Origin: Planctomycetaceae bacterium
GTDB lineage: Bacteria > Planctomycetota > Planctomycetia > Planctomycetales > Planctomycetaceae
Length of the DNA stretch: 50,453 nt
NCBI GenBank assembly: GCA_015485495.1
Contig: WFTL01000043.1
Span: 1 to 50,453, forward strand
Direction of reading: 5' to 3'
The stretch's first letter is position 1. Every line of letters begins with the position of its first letter. The position numbers were made by a program, and so were the translations under genes. Below, piece after piece: positions 1 through 8,824 of this stretch. The notes below the pieces were generated by a model, which was not told the origin of the DNA, did not search any database, and saw only the letters and a list, made by a program, of their open reading frames with translations.

Positions 1-1
1 C

Positions 2-40
2 GTCGACTTTCTGCACCGATATTTCGGCGTATCCGAATAA
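2..40 (+). CDS. C-terminal tail of a gene truncated by the window edge
   Basis: An open frame enters from the left edge and encodes VDFLHRYFGVSE followed by TAA at 38-40. Only twelve residues are visible, so no family can be named. The stop lies three bases before a GC-rich hairpin, and the next gene converges from the other strand, which is what the end of a real gene would look like. It could also be chance. Confidence 0.35.
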   Translation, partial: VDFLHRYFGVSE

Positions 41-42
41 CG

Positions 43-63
43 GGGCCGGCTGCGAACCGGCCC
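43..63. terminator. GC hairpin between convergent genes
   Basis: GGGCCGG (43-49) pairs with CCGGCCC (57-63) around a 7-base loop. It lies between the stop of the left-edge gene and the stop of the sulfatase on the other strand, so it could serve both. There is no T-tract on either side, so it is at best a hairpin-type transcription barrier. Confidence 0.4.
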
Positions 64-76
64 GCGGCGGCCTGCT

Positions 77-1666
77 TCAGTCCGAAGTGACCAGGGATCC
101 CCACCAGGTGGGGTTGGGACGGTAATCGGCTTCCAGCATTCGGGCGTGCTGTTTTTCGAGCCGCGGTTTCAGCACGTCCCGGATGTGCCGCTGCCGTTGT
201 GCATGCTTTTTCGGATCGAAACGGGGATCCGGTTCGGGAACTGCAGCATCGACATCCTGCAGCCAGGCATCCAGTGCGGTGCCCAGAGTGGCTGTGAGCT
301 GCGGGTGCGATGAAGCCACATCCGTCTGTTCAGACGGATCGGTTTCCAGATGGTACAGTTCCCGTCTTCCGTCTTCCCAGTAGTGAATGAGTTTCCAGGG
401 GCCCCGCCGAATGATGGACGACGGTTCGCCTCCCTGATTTCCGTAGTGCGGGTAGTGCCAGAACAGATCTCTTTCCGGGAACACCCCGGCGCCGGTCAGC
501 AGCGGAAGCAGACTGCGTCCGTCCAGATGCTGCTCAGGACGCAGCGGGAGGCCGCACAGTTCCAGCAGAGTCGGGTAGAAGTCGGTTCCTGTGACCGGTG
601 TCCGGCACGTTCCGGAAGCGATTCCGGGGCCGGCGATGAAATACGGTTCCCGAATGCCGCCTTCCCACTGCCGCCCTTTGCCGCCGCGCAGCGGCAGGTT
701 GCTCGTGGCATAGGCGTCTCCGGATGAAACGCCACCGTTGTCGGACGTGAATACGATGACTGTCCGGTCCGTCAGGTTCAGGTCGTCCAGCGTCTGCAGA
801 ACCAGTCCCACCGCATCATCCATGGCTTCGATCATACCCGCGTAGACGGGGCAGTCCTGGACCTGACGGACCGGAAGCGTGCGGTCGATCACGAACCGTT
901 CTTTCGGGCGGGGACGGGAGACGGCCCTGTCACGGTATCGCTGCCAGCGGTCACGACCTGTCTGGATGGGAGCATGCACGGAGTAGAACGACAGAAATGC
1001 GAAGAACGGCCGGTCGTGATGGCCGCGGATGAAATCAGCGGTCTCCCGGGCCAGCCGCAGCGGCAGCGATTCACCGGGCGGTCCGTCTTCAAGCTGCGGG
1101 TTGCGGTACGGGGAAAAATAGCCTCCCACAGGTGACCCGGCCTGCCAGCCGCCGCGATTCATGTCGAAACCATGGTCCTGGGGCAGGCTGCCGTCGCCGC
1201 CCAGATGCCATTTGCCGGCGAAGAACGTGGCATACCCGGCCTGCTGAAAAGCTTCTGCGATGGTGACGTTTTCGTGCGGCAGATGATGTTCATAGTCCGG
1301 CGGCAGCAGCCGGTCGTTGCGGTTCCAGTCGTACCCGGTGGCCGCTCCGATCCAGTCGGTCAGATGCAGACGAGCCGGATACCGTCCCGTCATGATGGCG
1401 GCTCGTGAAGGACTGCATACCTGACAGGCCGCGTAGCCCTGAACGAACCGGACCCCGGATTTCCCGATTCGGTCGATATGCGGTGTTTCGTAGAATGAGC
1501 TGCCCGTGAGGCTCAGATCGCGCCATCCGAGATCGTCCGCCAGAATGAACAGGACGTGCGGAGGATCACTGTCGGCTGCGTGATCGGCAGCAGCCGGCAG
1601 CAGCCACATGCTCACCACGCCAATCAGCATGGGACCATACGAAGACCATCCCGTTGTTCGTTTCAT
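77..1666 (-). CDS. Secreted sulfatase (arylsulfatase family)
   Basis: This is a 529-residue sulfatase of the alkaline-phosphatase superfamily that hydrolyses sulfate esters, probably of polysaccharides, outside the cytoplasm. The N-terminus is a signal peptide or anchor (residues about 10-27). The metal-binding pair sits in ILADDLGW (D44, D45). The sulfatase signature CSPSRAAIMTGR starts at C84, the residue expected to be converted to formylglycine by a maturase. A downstream FTSDNGG motif and a terminal WxHYPHY/W-K-L-I-H block are also typical. The frame stays open far upstream, but ATG at 1666 gives a signal peptide directly before the catalytic domain and is preferred. The gene stands alone and converges on the left-edge gene. 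The substrate cannot be told from sequence; the sulfatase call is secure. Confidence 0.93.
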   Translation of the reverse strand: MKRTTGWSSYGPMLIGVVSMWLLPAAADHAADSDPPHVLFILADDLGWRDLSLTGSSFYETPHIDRIGKSGVRFVQGYAACQVCSPSRAAIMTGRYPARLHLTDWIGAATGYDWNRNDRLLPPDYEHHLPHENVTIAEAFQQAGYATFFAGKWHLGGDGSLPQDHGFDMNRGGWQAGSPVGGYFSPYRNPQLEDGPPGESLPLRLARETADFIRGHHDRPFFAFLSFYSVHAPIQTGRDRWQRYRDRAVSRPRPKERFVIDRTLPVRQVQDCPVYAGMIEAMDDAVGLVLQTLDDLNLTDRTVIVFTSDNGGVSSGDAYATSNLPLRGGKGRQWEGGIREPYFIAGPGIASGTCRTPVTGTDFYPTLLELCGLPLRPEQHLDGRSLLPLLTGAGVFPERDLFWHYPHYGNQGGEPSSIIRRGPWKLIHYWEDGRRELYHLETDPSEQTDVASSHPQLTATLGTALDAWLQDVDAAVPEPDPRFDPKKHAQRQRHIRDVLKPRLEKQHARMLEADYRPNPTWWGSLVTSD

Positions 1667-2379
1667 CTGTCGCTTCACCCCCTGTTCGGCGGATGCCGGT
1701 CGCCTGCGATTCCTGGCCGTCCACCCCGATGGCAGGGTCGCTTCAGGCAGAATGTCTGTTTCCGGCACAGGTGTCGGCAGGATACCTGATCGATGCGGTC
1801 GCTGCTTCTCTGACCGCGAGGAGAATGGAATCCGGGACGCCAGAGGGAACGCGTTGTGGTCGCCGAGACGAACGGCGCCATTCACTGCTGAAGGACAACG
1901 GCGGCACCGGTCAGTCAGACCGAACGGTCGATGATCGGGCGTTCCCGGAGGAACGTGTCCCGGCCTTTCAGAATGCGCACAGCGAGCGGCGGCCGACAGG
2001 CCGGAACCAGGATCGGAGCGACTCCGGTCCGACGCGCGGGGCGCTGGCAGGTGATCACACGAAGAATCACGGGAACGGAACTGGTCTCTGCCAGCCTGCG
2101 GGACTGTGTGCCCTGGTGGCGTCGGTCTTTTCCGGCTGAAAGAACGAATCCATGCCAGAAAGGGGGGCTCACGGAGACGCAGAGCCACGGAGGCACAGCA
2201 GCGTACTGGCCGGACCAGGATCAGGGACGTGGGCGAGCGCTGGCAGCGGACGGGCGCCAGGCGTGCGGTTGGTGCATGGGTGAGTGTGCTCACCGGAAGG
2301 CGCGCCCTCCCGTTACCATTGCTTCCATTGCTGCTGACGCCGCTGATACGTGCAGGCCGGCACCAGGAGCGACGCTGCG
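1667..2379. other. Long intergenic region between divergent genes
   Basis: About 700 bases separate the sulfatase from the next plus-strand gene. Open frames exist on both strands, but they are arginine- and proline-rich and resemble no family I know. The region should carry the two divergent promoters, though I found no convincing -35/-10 pair. It also holds a short hairpin (CGTTCC, four-base loop, GGAACG, 1940-1955) and the degenerate octamer repeat at 2168-2199. Confidence 0.6.
2168..2199. repeat. Degenerate 8-bp tandem repeat
   Basis: The stretch reads as successive octamers TCACGGAG, ACGCAGAG, CCACGGAG, GCACAGCA. Short ACG(C/G)AGAG-type tandem units are scattered between genes in many bacterial genomes, so this may be one copy of such a family. 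Only about four degenerate units are present, so chance purine-rich sequence is possible. Confidence 0.4.
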
Positions 2380-4188
2380 ATGCCGATCCGGCAGGACGAA
2401 CTGAACTTCCCGATTCTTCCTGATTTTGCTAAACCAACAGGCTGTGGAATGTGCCCAGGCTGCGCGATGGTGGCGTGCCTGGATGGAGGCGGGGAGATCG
2501 ACGGCACGATGGGTTTCGTGACGGGTTTCGTATTTCTGGTCTGCCTGACGCTGCTCGTCATGATCTTTGGCGAGAAATTCAGCGTGTTTGCCGTCCTGCG
2601 CGGTGACTGGGTTCGCCGGCTGCCGGATCTGCTGTTCGACGGGTTCGATGTTCTGTCGGACGGAATCTCCCAGGTTCGGGGCTTCGTTCTCCGTCATCTC
2701 TGGTGGGTTCTGGCTGTCGGTTCGGGAGCCGTCGGCGTTTTTCTGACGGGCTGGATGATGTTCGGAGCGGTGGTGGAACAGGCCGCAGCGGAACTGGCTG
2801 TCGTCAGCCGGCCGCTTCATGCCGGAGGCGTGCTGGACACGGGTCTTGTGATCGATTCGCAGGCTGCGGATCGACCGTTCGTTTCCCGGGCGAAGCGGGA
2901 AACGGTCTTCCACCGGATCGTGCAGGAGGGACCGTCGGGCCGGTTCATCGACATTCCGCGTCTGCCGGTGGTGACGGATCCGCTTCCTGATCGCAGCCGG
3001 GAGGATCCGGGTAATGGCCTTCCATGGGAACGGGACAGACCGCCGCTGCGGAACAGGGATTGGGACGGCGAGCGTTTTCTTTCCGATTCCGATGCGCTTC
3101 CGGACCGGCCTTCCGGGCGGAATCCGTTCGATGCCGGACCGCGTCTGCAGGCCGATCTGGATGTCGTCACCATCGCCATCGGCCGTCCGGTGGACTCTCT
3201 GGCGATGGAAGACCTCATCGATCGGGCTCTGGGGTCTTTGAGTCTGTCCGGAACACGGTGGCAGCGTCGGGAGTCCATTCCCATTCCGGACAGGGACGAA
3301 TGGGATACGGATCCGGACGAATCGCTGGCTGTGCCGAATGCCGCTTCCTGGGAGATTCGGGAAATGGAGGATCGGGTTCGGATTCTTCCCGGCAGAGACG
3401 TTTCTCAGGCCGATCTGCGGATCGACAAGCGTGGACACCGCGATGCCCGTCCTGGTCAGTTCACGGTCGAAATCGACATCACCAACACGTCCGACGAACC
3501 GGTCAGCGGGCTTGTCGTTCGCGAGTATCTGGATCCTGAAGTGATTCCCGTTTTCGTCAGCGACGGAGGCGTTTTTCGGGACGGGGTGGTGACCTGGGTC
3601 ATTCCCGATCTGGATGCTCATGCGGTGCAGTCACTGCGGGTGCGCCTGCATCCTTCCGTCGACGATGCCCGGGCGGCCGGTGAACTGGTCTGGGACAGTC
3701 GAACGGAAGTTTCTGCGGTGACGGCCGTCCGGACATCGACTCGGGTTCGTTCGCAGCGGGGAACCCGGCTGCCAATTGCGGGGACGCCGGATGTCCGCAT
3801 GACGCTGCGGCCGCCGGATCGGACGGTGAAGGTGCGTGAGAACCTGGAGATTCCGATCGAACTGCACAATCGGGGAACCGGACCGTCCGGCCGGATGACA
3901 GTCCGTGTGCGTCTCCCGCACGAACTGGATCACATCACGCTGGAACCTTCCGATCGCAATCGGACTCTGGTGATGAACATCCGGCCGATCGCTGCCGGAG
4001 AATCCCGAACGGTCGTACTGAGAACGCGGGCCACAGACGCCGGGATTCACGAAGCGGATGTAGAACTGCTCGATCGGGGACGCATTCTGGACCGTGATCT
4101 TCTGATGGTGCGGGCCCGGGCCGTGGATTCGGAATCTCACGGAGGCGTGCGCAGCCGACCGCTCCCGGCGGGTTCCGATCTTCCCTGA
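2380..4188 (+). CDS. Membrane protein with two DUF11-like domains
   Basis: The product has 602 residues and unknown function. It begins with a cysteine cluster (CGMCPGC, residues 22-28), followed by two hydrophobic segments at about 44-64 and 107-129. A long, arginine- and aspartate-rich extracytoplasmic part follows. Residues about 348-460 and 478-590 form two Ig-like beta domains resembling DUF11/CARDB, with patterns such as ITNTSDEPVSGL and ELHNRGTGPSGR; such domains are common in envelope proteins. ATG 2380 is chosen over an in-frame GTG at 2350 because AGGAG (2365-2369) lies ten bases before it. The neighbours do not suggest a pathway. The N-terminal cysteines could bind a metal or be incidental. 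Membrane anchoring is well supported; function is unknown. Confidence 0.75.
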   Translation: MPIRQDELNFPILPDFAKPTGCGMCPGCAMVACLDGGGEIDGTMGFVTGFVFLVCLTLLVMIFGEKFSVFAVLRGDWVRRLPDLLFDGFDVLSDGISQVRGFVLRHLWWVLAVGSGAVGVFLTGWMMFGAVVEQAAAELAVVSRPLHAGGVLDTGLVIDSQAADRPFVSRAKRETVFHRIVQEGPSGRFIDIPRLPVVTDPLPDRSREDPGNGLPWERDRPPLRNRDWDGERFLSDSDALPDRPSGRNPFDAGPRLQADLDVVTIAIGRPVDSLAMEDLIDRALGSLSLSGTRWQRRESIPIPDRDEWDTDPDESLAVPNAASWEIREMEDRVRILPGRDVSQADLRIDKRGHRDARPGQFTVEIDITNTSDEPVSGLVVREYLDPEVIPVFVSDGGVFRDGVVTWVIPDLDAHAVQSLRVRLHPSVDDARAAGELVWDSRTEVSAVTAVRTSTRVRSQRGTRLPIAGTPDVRMTLRPPDRTVKVRENLEIPIELHNRGTGPSGRMTVRVRLPHELDHITLEPSDRNRTLVMNIRPIAAGESRTVVLRTRATDAGIHEADVELLDRGRILDRDLLMVRARAVDSESHGGVRSRPLPAGSDLP

Positions 4189-4409
4189 CGCAGTCTCGAA
4201 CGGGCCGGAGCGGTCCGGCCGCCGGTTGCCGGGCCCGATCGGATGTTCAGCGATGCGGCGGATTTTTCGCACTTTTCCCGGTACCGGCGGCCTTCCGGCG
4301 GGTTCATACGGACACCGCCGTTCGATGTTCGCATCAGGGACGGTCCGGCGGCGGCCGCAGTCGACAGACGATCTGCGTGTCTGTCAGGGGTTTTCGGAGG
4401 AAAAACATC

Positions 4410-6200
4410 GTGAATGTTTCTGTGCGAACGGTGCTTCTGATTTTCGCCTGCGCGGCGGCGTTGGCGTCGGCAGCGGCAGCCGCTTCTCCAAAGGTCTCTG
4501 CCACGGCGGACCGTCTGGATGAACTCATTCTGGGTCGGGCGGCTGCAGATTCGCTGCCGATTGTCGACGATGCCATCTGGCTGCGCCGCGTCTGTCTGGA
4601 TCTGATCGGTCGTCCGGCGACGCCTGCAGAAATCACGCGGTTCGGCCTGGATCCGTCACCGGACAAACGCCGGACGGCGGTTCAGCGGCTTCTGGCATCC
4701 GACGAGTACGGGCAGAACTGGTCTCGTTACTGGGCGGACACCATTCTGCTGCGGGCGACCAACATGCGGGCAGGAATTGTTCGTCCGACGTTCGAAGAAT
4801 GGATGGCCGACAGTCTGAACCGAAATCGAAGCTGGGATGAGATCGTTACCGACATTCTGACGGCGACCGGGTCGGTTCTGGAAGAAGGAGCCACGGTTCT
4901 GTTTTTCGCTCATGAAGGGAAACCGGAAGAAGTGGCGGCCGAAGCGTCGCGGCTGTTCACGGGCATCCAGATTCAGTGTGCCAACTGCCACGATCATCCC
5001 TGGGATCGCTGGAAGCGGGAGGAATTTCACGAACTGGCCGCGTTTTTTCCGCGTGTGAGCGTTCGGCAGAACCGGGAATCCGATCGGCGTTTCGACTACG
5101 TCGTGTCATCGATGAACATCGATCGCCGTCGCCGGCGCGGTATCAGCGAATTTCTCCTGACGCGTCTGGATCGCGACCAGGACCGAATCATCTCACAGCA
5201 GGAAGCGCAGCGGTCTCCGCTGCGCTTCCTGTTCGCTCGTGAAGAAATCCGGGAACGGGTGGATAGCGACGGAGACGGCCGGCTGTCGTTCAAAGAAATC
5301 ATGGAAGCCAGGCCGCGGGACAACAACCGGCCGGGACGGGGCAGCACCGAACACTACATGCCCGACCTGAACAACCCGTCGTCAGAAGGCACGCGCGTGG
5401 ATCCCGTCTTTTTTCTCAGCGATCAGTCTATTCCGCCGGGTTCCGACGATCAGACGCGCCGACAGGCCGCAGCCCGTTTCATCACCGATCCCGGCAACAT
5501 CTGGTTCGCCCGGGCCATCGTGAACCGGATGTGGGCGGAACTGACGGGAACAGCCTTCTATACGCCCGTGGATGACATCGGTCCGGATCGTCCGGCTGAG
5601 CATGAGCAGGCGCTGCAGTTTCTTGCGGACGCATTCGTTCAAAGCGGCTACGACCTGAAATGGCTGCTGGAGGTCATTGCATCCACGCGGATTTATCAGA
5701 GGGACCTCCAGCCGGATGCGGAAGGGTTCGCTGCCATGCAGCCGACACGGATGCGGGCAGATCAGTTGTATGCCGTCCTGTGTCAGTCTCTGGGCGTGGA
5801 TGGTCTGGCGATGCGCAGCCTTGGAGCCCGCCGTCGCAACGGAATCCGGGATCCTGGCCGAGGCGCCGTGGCGGAGGCCTTTGGCTTCGATCCGTCGGTT
5901 CCGCGCAGCGAGGTGTCCGGCAGCATTCCGCAGGCTCTGCTCATGATGAATTCTCCGATCATCGAAGAGCTGATCGACGGACGGGACAGGACCAGTCCGC
6001 TCGGTCGCATTCAGGCGGCCGTCCGGACAGACGATGATGCCATCGCCGAACTTTACCTGCTGGTTCTCGGCCGCGAACCGACCCGTCAGGAACGGCAGAT
6101 CTGCCGATCGTATCTTCAGGAATCTCCCGACCGCATCGAAGGCATGGAAGACATTTTCTGGGCGCTGCTGAATTCCACTGAATTCCTGGTGAAAAGGTAA
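4410..6200 (+). CDS. DUF1549/DUF1553 protein with inserted EF-hands
   Basis: This 596-residue exported protein belongs to the planctomycete DUF1549 plus DUF1553 architecture, often described as cytochrome-like. A signal peptide (about 1-26) is followed by DUF1549, with the typical WLRRVCLDLIGRPAT start and a CANCHDHPW motif (C190, C193, H194) that could hold haem c or a metal. Residues 254-265 and 285-296 are two calcium-binding EF-hand loops (DRDQDRIISQQE and DSDGDGRLSFKE) between the two DUFs. DUF1553 follows, with the usual WFARAIVNRMWAEL opening and a C-terminal FWALLNSTEF. GTG 4410 is preferred because GGAGG (4396-4400) lies nine bases upstream and the signal peptide starts there. It is cotranscribed with the DUF1501 gene six bases downstream, a pairing seen throughout planctomycetes. 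The biochemical role of the pair is not established. Confidence 0.9.
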   Translation: MNVSVRTVLLIFACAAALASAAAAASPKVSATADRLDELILGRAAADSLPIVDDAIWLRRVCLDLIGRPATPAEITRFGLDPSPDKRRTAVQRLLASDEYGQNWSRYWADTILLRATNMRAGIVRPTFEEWMADSLNRNRSWDEIVTDILTATGSVLEEGATVLFFAHEGKPEEVAAEASRLFTGIQIQCANCHDHPWDRWKREEFHELAAFFPRVSVRQNRESDRRFDYVVSSMNIDRRRRRGISEFLLTRLDRDQDRIISQQEAQRSPLRFLFAREEIRERVDSDGDGRLSFKEIMEARPRDNNRPGRGSTEHYMPDLNNPSSEGTRVDPVFFLSDQSIPPGSDDQTRRQAAARFITDPGNIWFARAIVNRMWAELTGTAFYTPVDDIGPDRPAEHEQALQFLADAFVQSGYDLKWLLEVIASTRIYQRDLQPDAEGFAAMQPTRMRADQLYAVLCQSLGVDGLAMRSLGARRRNGIRDPGRGAVAEAFGFDPSVPRSEVSGSIPQALLMMNSPIIEELIDGRDRTSPLGRIQAAVRTDDDAIAELYLLVLGREPTRQERQICRSYLQESPDRIEGMEDIFWALLNSTEFLVKR

Positions 6201-6206
6201 ACCGAC

Positions 6207-7487
6207 ATGGGAACACATCTGATTGACAGCGTGCGCGTGGAACGATCGGGATTCACCCGGCGCCGCGCTTTGCAGGCCGTTTCCGGATCCGCACTGGCGG
6301 CCGGCACACTGGGGTTTCGCGATCTGATGGCCGAACAGGCGGCCGCTTTGCGGCGGCAGGGCCGGGCCATGATTCTGCTGTGGATGCAGGGCGGTCCCAG
6401 CCAGTTCGAAACACTCGACCCGAAGCCGGGAACGGACAGCGGCGGCCCGACTGAAGCGATTCGCACGGCCGTTCCCGGCATTCACATCGCCGACAACCTT
6501 CCACGGCTGGCCGAAGTCATGAAAGACGTGGCCATCATTCGTTCCATGACCAGTCGGGAAGGCAGTCATCCGCGTGCCAGTTATCAGATGCACACCGGTT
6601 ATATTCCGGCCGGCAGCGTGAAACATCCCAGTCTGGGATCCACCATCACGCAGCAACTGGGCGATCCGGACAGCGAACTGCCGTCGTTCGTGTCCATCGG
6701 CAGCACGCAGGGAGCCGGATTTCTGGGAACCGAATACGATCCGTTCTCCGTCGCCAACCCCGGTCAGCTCCCCTCCAACGTGGCTCTGACCACATCGCGT
6801 GAACGGTTCGGCCGCCGGCGCCGTCTGCTGGACCGTCTGGAAACGCGGTTCGCGGAAACGGGAGCAAAGCCGCTTGTGGAATCTCACCAGGCCATCTACG
6901 GCAAAAGCACCCGCCTGGTTCTCAGCCCGGAAGTGCGGGCCTTCGACATTTCCGATGAAAAACCGTCTTTGCGCAGCCGTTACGGAGACTCCCGGTTCGG
7001 CCGCGGCTGTCTGCTGGCCCGCCGGCTTGTCGAACACGGAGTCACCTTTGTGGAAGTCCGTTCCGGCAACTGGGACACTCATCAGGACAATTTCGAACGC
7101 ACGGCCGAGCAGGCGGCCGAGGTCGATCCGGCCACCGCCACTCTCATTGCCGACCTGAAGGACCGCGGTCTGCTGGAACGAACACTGGTTGTGTGGATGG
7201 GAGAATTCGGCCGCACGCCGAAAATCAATCCCCGCAACGGCCGCGATCATCATCCTCGAGTCTTCAGTCTGGCGATGGCCGGCGGCGGCATTCGGGGCGG
7301 GCAGGTTTTTGGAGCATCCACGGCCACCGGGTCGAATGTCGAACATTCTCCCGTCACTGTGCAGGATCTGTTTCGCACGATCTGCACGGCACTGCATGTC
7401 GACCCGGACCACGAAAACATCAGTCCGCTGGGACGCCCTCTGAAGGTGGTCGACGGCGGCACCGTGCTGTCGGATCTGCTGTCGTAA
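6207..7487 (+). CDS. DUF1501 protein, partner of the DUF1549/DUF1553 gene
   Basis: The product is a 426-residue DUF1501 protein, a family related to the sulfatase/alkaline-phosphatase fold that is greatly expanded in planctomycetes. The N-terminus carries a twin-arginine-like stretch (FTRRRALQAVSGSALAAG), suggesting Tat export. Typical blocks follow: LWMQGGPSQFETLDPKPG, RSMTSREGSHPRASYQMHTG, GNWDTHQDNF and VVWMGEFGRTPKIN...GRDHHP. It starts six bases after the DUF1549/DUF1553 stop, with AAGG (6194-6197) as ribosome site, so the two are one operon. The family is thought to act in the periplasm together with its partner, but no reaction has been established. Confidence 0.92.
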   Translation: MGTHLIDSVRVERSGFTRRRALQAVSGSALAAGTLGFRDLMAEQAAALRRQGRAMILLWMQGGPSQFETLDPKPGTDSGGPTEAIRTAVPGIHIADNLPRLAEVMKDVAIIRSMTSREGSHPRASYQMHTGYIPAGSVKHPSLGSTITQQLGDPDSELPSFVSIGSTQGAGFLGTEYDPFSVANPGQLPSNVALTTSRERFGRRRRLLDRLETRFAETGAKPLVESHQAIYGKSTRLVLSPEVRAFDISDEKPSLRSRYGDSRFGRGCLLARRLVEHGVTFVEVRSGNWDTHQDNFERTAEQAAEVDPATATLIADLKDRGLLERTLVVWMGEFGRTPKINPRNGRDHHPRVFSLAMAGGGIRGGQVFGASTATGSNVEHSPVTVQDLFRTICTALHVDPDHENISPLGRPLKVVDGGTVLSDLLS

Positions 7488-7511
7488 ACGGCGCAACAGC
7501 GGAGGATCCGG

Positions 7512-8543
7512 TCAGTTCTGTTCAGCGATGCGCCGGCTGTATTCGCTGATGATATCCAGATAACCGGCCGGAAATCGCTGCCGAATCAGTTCCCGAACCC
7601 GGGCTTCTTCACGGCGGTCCAGCATGCCCCAGCGGCCGGTTTCCTTCAGCTCCTTCCGGTCGGCTTCTCCGCGACCTTTGGGACCGAAGCCCGCCCGATC
7701 GGCCGGCCGGCGCCCGGATGACGGAGGCCCGGAAGATGGCTGACCGCTGCCGCCTTCCTGAGGCTGCCCCTGCTGTTCGGCCTGTTCCAGAAGCCGGTCG
7801 ATGGCTGCAATGATGTTCTTCTGCTGCTGCCGCACCCGTGGACCGGACCGTCCCAGTTCCAGGCGGCGCTGCACATCGGTCATCAGCCGTGACACATGCC
7901 CCAGATCGTCGTCGCGTTCCTGGTTCAGTTCCTTCAGCAGCAGGTCGGCCACCATGCGGAACCGAACCGGAACATCCTGCGTGTGGTTCAAAAGAAGATT
8001 CAGACTGTCCATCGCTTCCGGGCGCTGCAGCAGATGCCGCTGACAGACCGCGCGATAAAAGAACAGTCCGGCAGGATCCACCACGGTTTCCGGAAGCAGG
8101 TCTTCGAAAATCTCCAGCGCTTCGTCGTAGAAGCGGTGCTGAGTCAGCCAGCGGGCGCGAAACAGCTTCAGGTGATTTCGGTAAAGCGGTTCCTGCCGGA
8201 TTCCGTCGAAGACGATCTGCGGCAGCGGTCCACCGCTGCGGGCCGCTGCCAGCGTGTCGCGGGCCGCAGCGTCCACGGCGGCAAACGATTCAACGAGCCG
8301 GTCGAGAAGTTCTTCGCCGGACAGTCCGGAGGCGACGGCCTGGTCGGTCCATGCGGACAGAGCGTTCTTCCGGACGGCGGCATCCGGTTCGGCGGTCATC
8401 AGCCAGGAGCGAAGCTGTTCCCGGATCTCCGCCGCATCGGGAACCGTGAAGGTTCCCGATGATTCGGCGGCGTCCATTGGATCGGAGCGTCCGTCCGGAA
8501 CATTCGGGAGGATCGACAGAATCGCCACCAGCAGAAGGTTCAT
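7512..8543 (-). CDS. Exported hypothetical protein with coiled coil
   Basis: The 343-residue product is not assignable to a named family. Starting at ATG 8543 gives a short hydrophobic leader (MNLLLVAILSILPN) suitable for export. Residues about 110-200 look like helical TPR-type repeats (HRFYDEALEIFEDLL). Residues about 205-265 are a charged coiled coil, followed by a low-complexity Q/G/P/S linker. The C-terminus (REEARVRELIRQRFPAGYLD) has the look of a conserved motif. It is convergent with the DUF1501 gene and divergent from the next one. Its coding bias is strong, so the gene is real, but function is unknown. Confidence 0.75.
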   Translation of the reverse strand: MNLLLVAILSILPNVPDGRSDPMDAAESSGTFTVPDAAEIREQLRSWLMTAEPDAAVRKNALSAWTDQAVASGLSGEELLDRLVESFAAVDAAARDTLAAARSGGPLPQIVFDGIRQEPLYRNHLKLFRARWLTQHRFYDEALEIFEDLLPETVVDPAGLFFYRAVCQRHLLQRPEAMDSLNLLLNHTQDVPVRFRMVADLLLKELNQERDDDLGHVSRLMTDVQRRLELGRSGPRVRQQQKNIIAAIDRLLEQAEQQGQPQEGGSGQPSSGPPSSGRRPADRAGFGPKGRGEADRKELKETGRWGMLDRREEARVRELIRQRFPAGYLDIISEYSRRIAEQN

Positions 8544-8824
8544 GCGTGCAGTGTACCCGGAATTCCGATGAAGCGAAAAGGTCATGACGAAAGGGACGGC
8601 GGAAGAGGGCTGCTCAGGCCGCAGTGGATTTCCTTGACGCCTGAGACATGCCCAGGTAACCTGAAACTGTCCGTTTGACCGCCGTCGCCGGTGAATCCCG
8701 CGTTGTTTTCCTGCCAGCGGTACACCGCAATCGGCTGTTGGGGGCCGGATCCCGCCGTGCCCCCTTCCTGGAACCTCGCCCTCCGGAACTTCCCGCCTTT
8801 CCGATTTCCTGTGAGGACTGCGCC

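Noticed and set aside
5382-7496. 700-codon minus-strand frame opposite the DUF1549/DUF1553-DUF1501 pair
   Set aside because: No recognisable domain, and the plus-strand genes are unambiguous.
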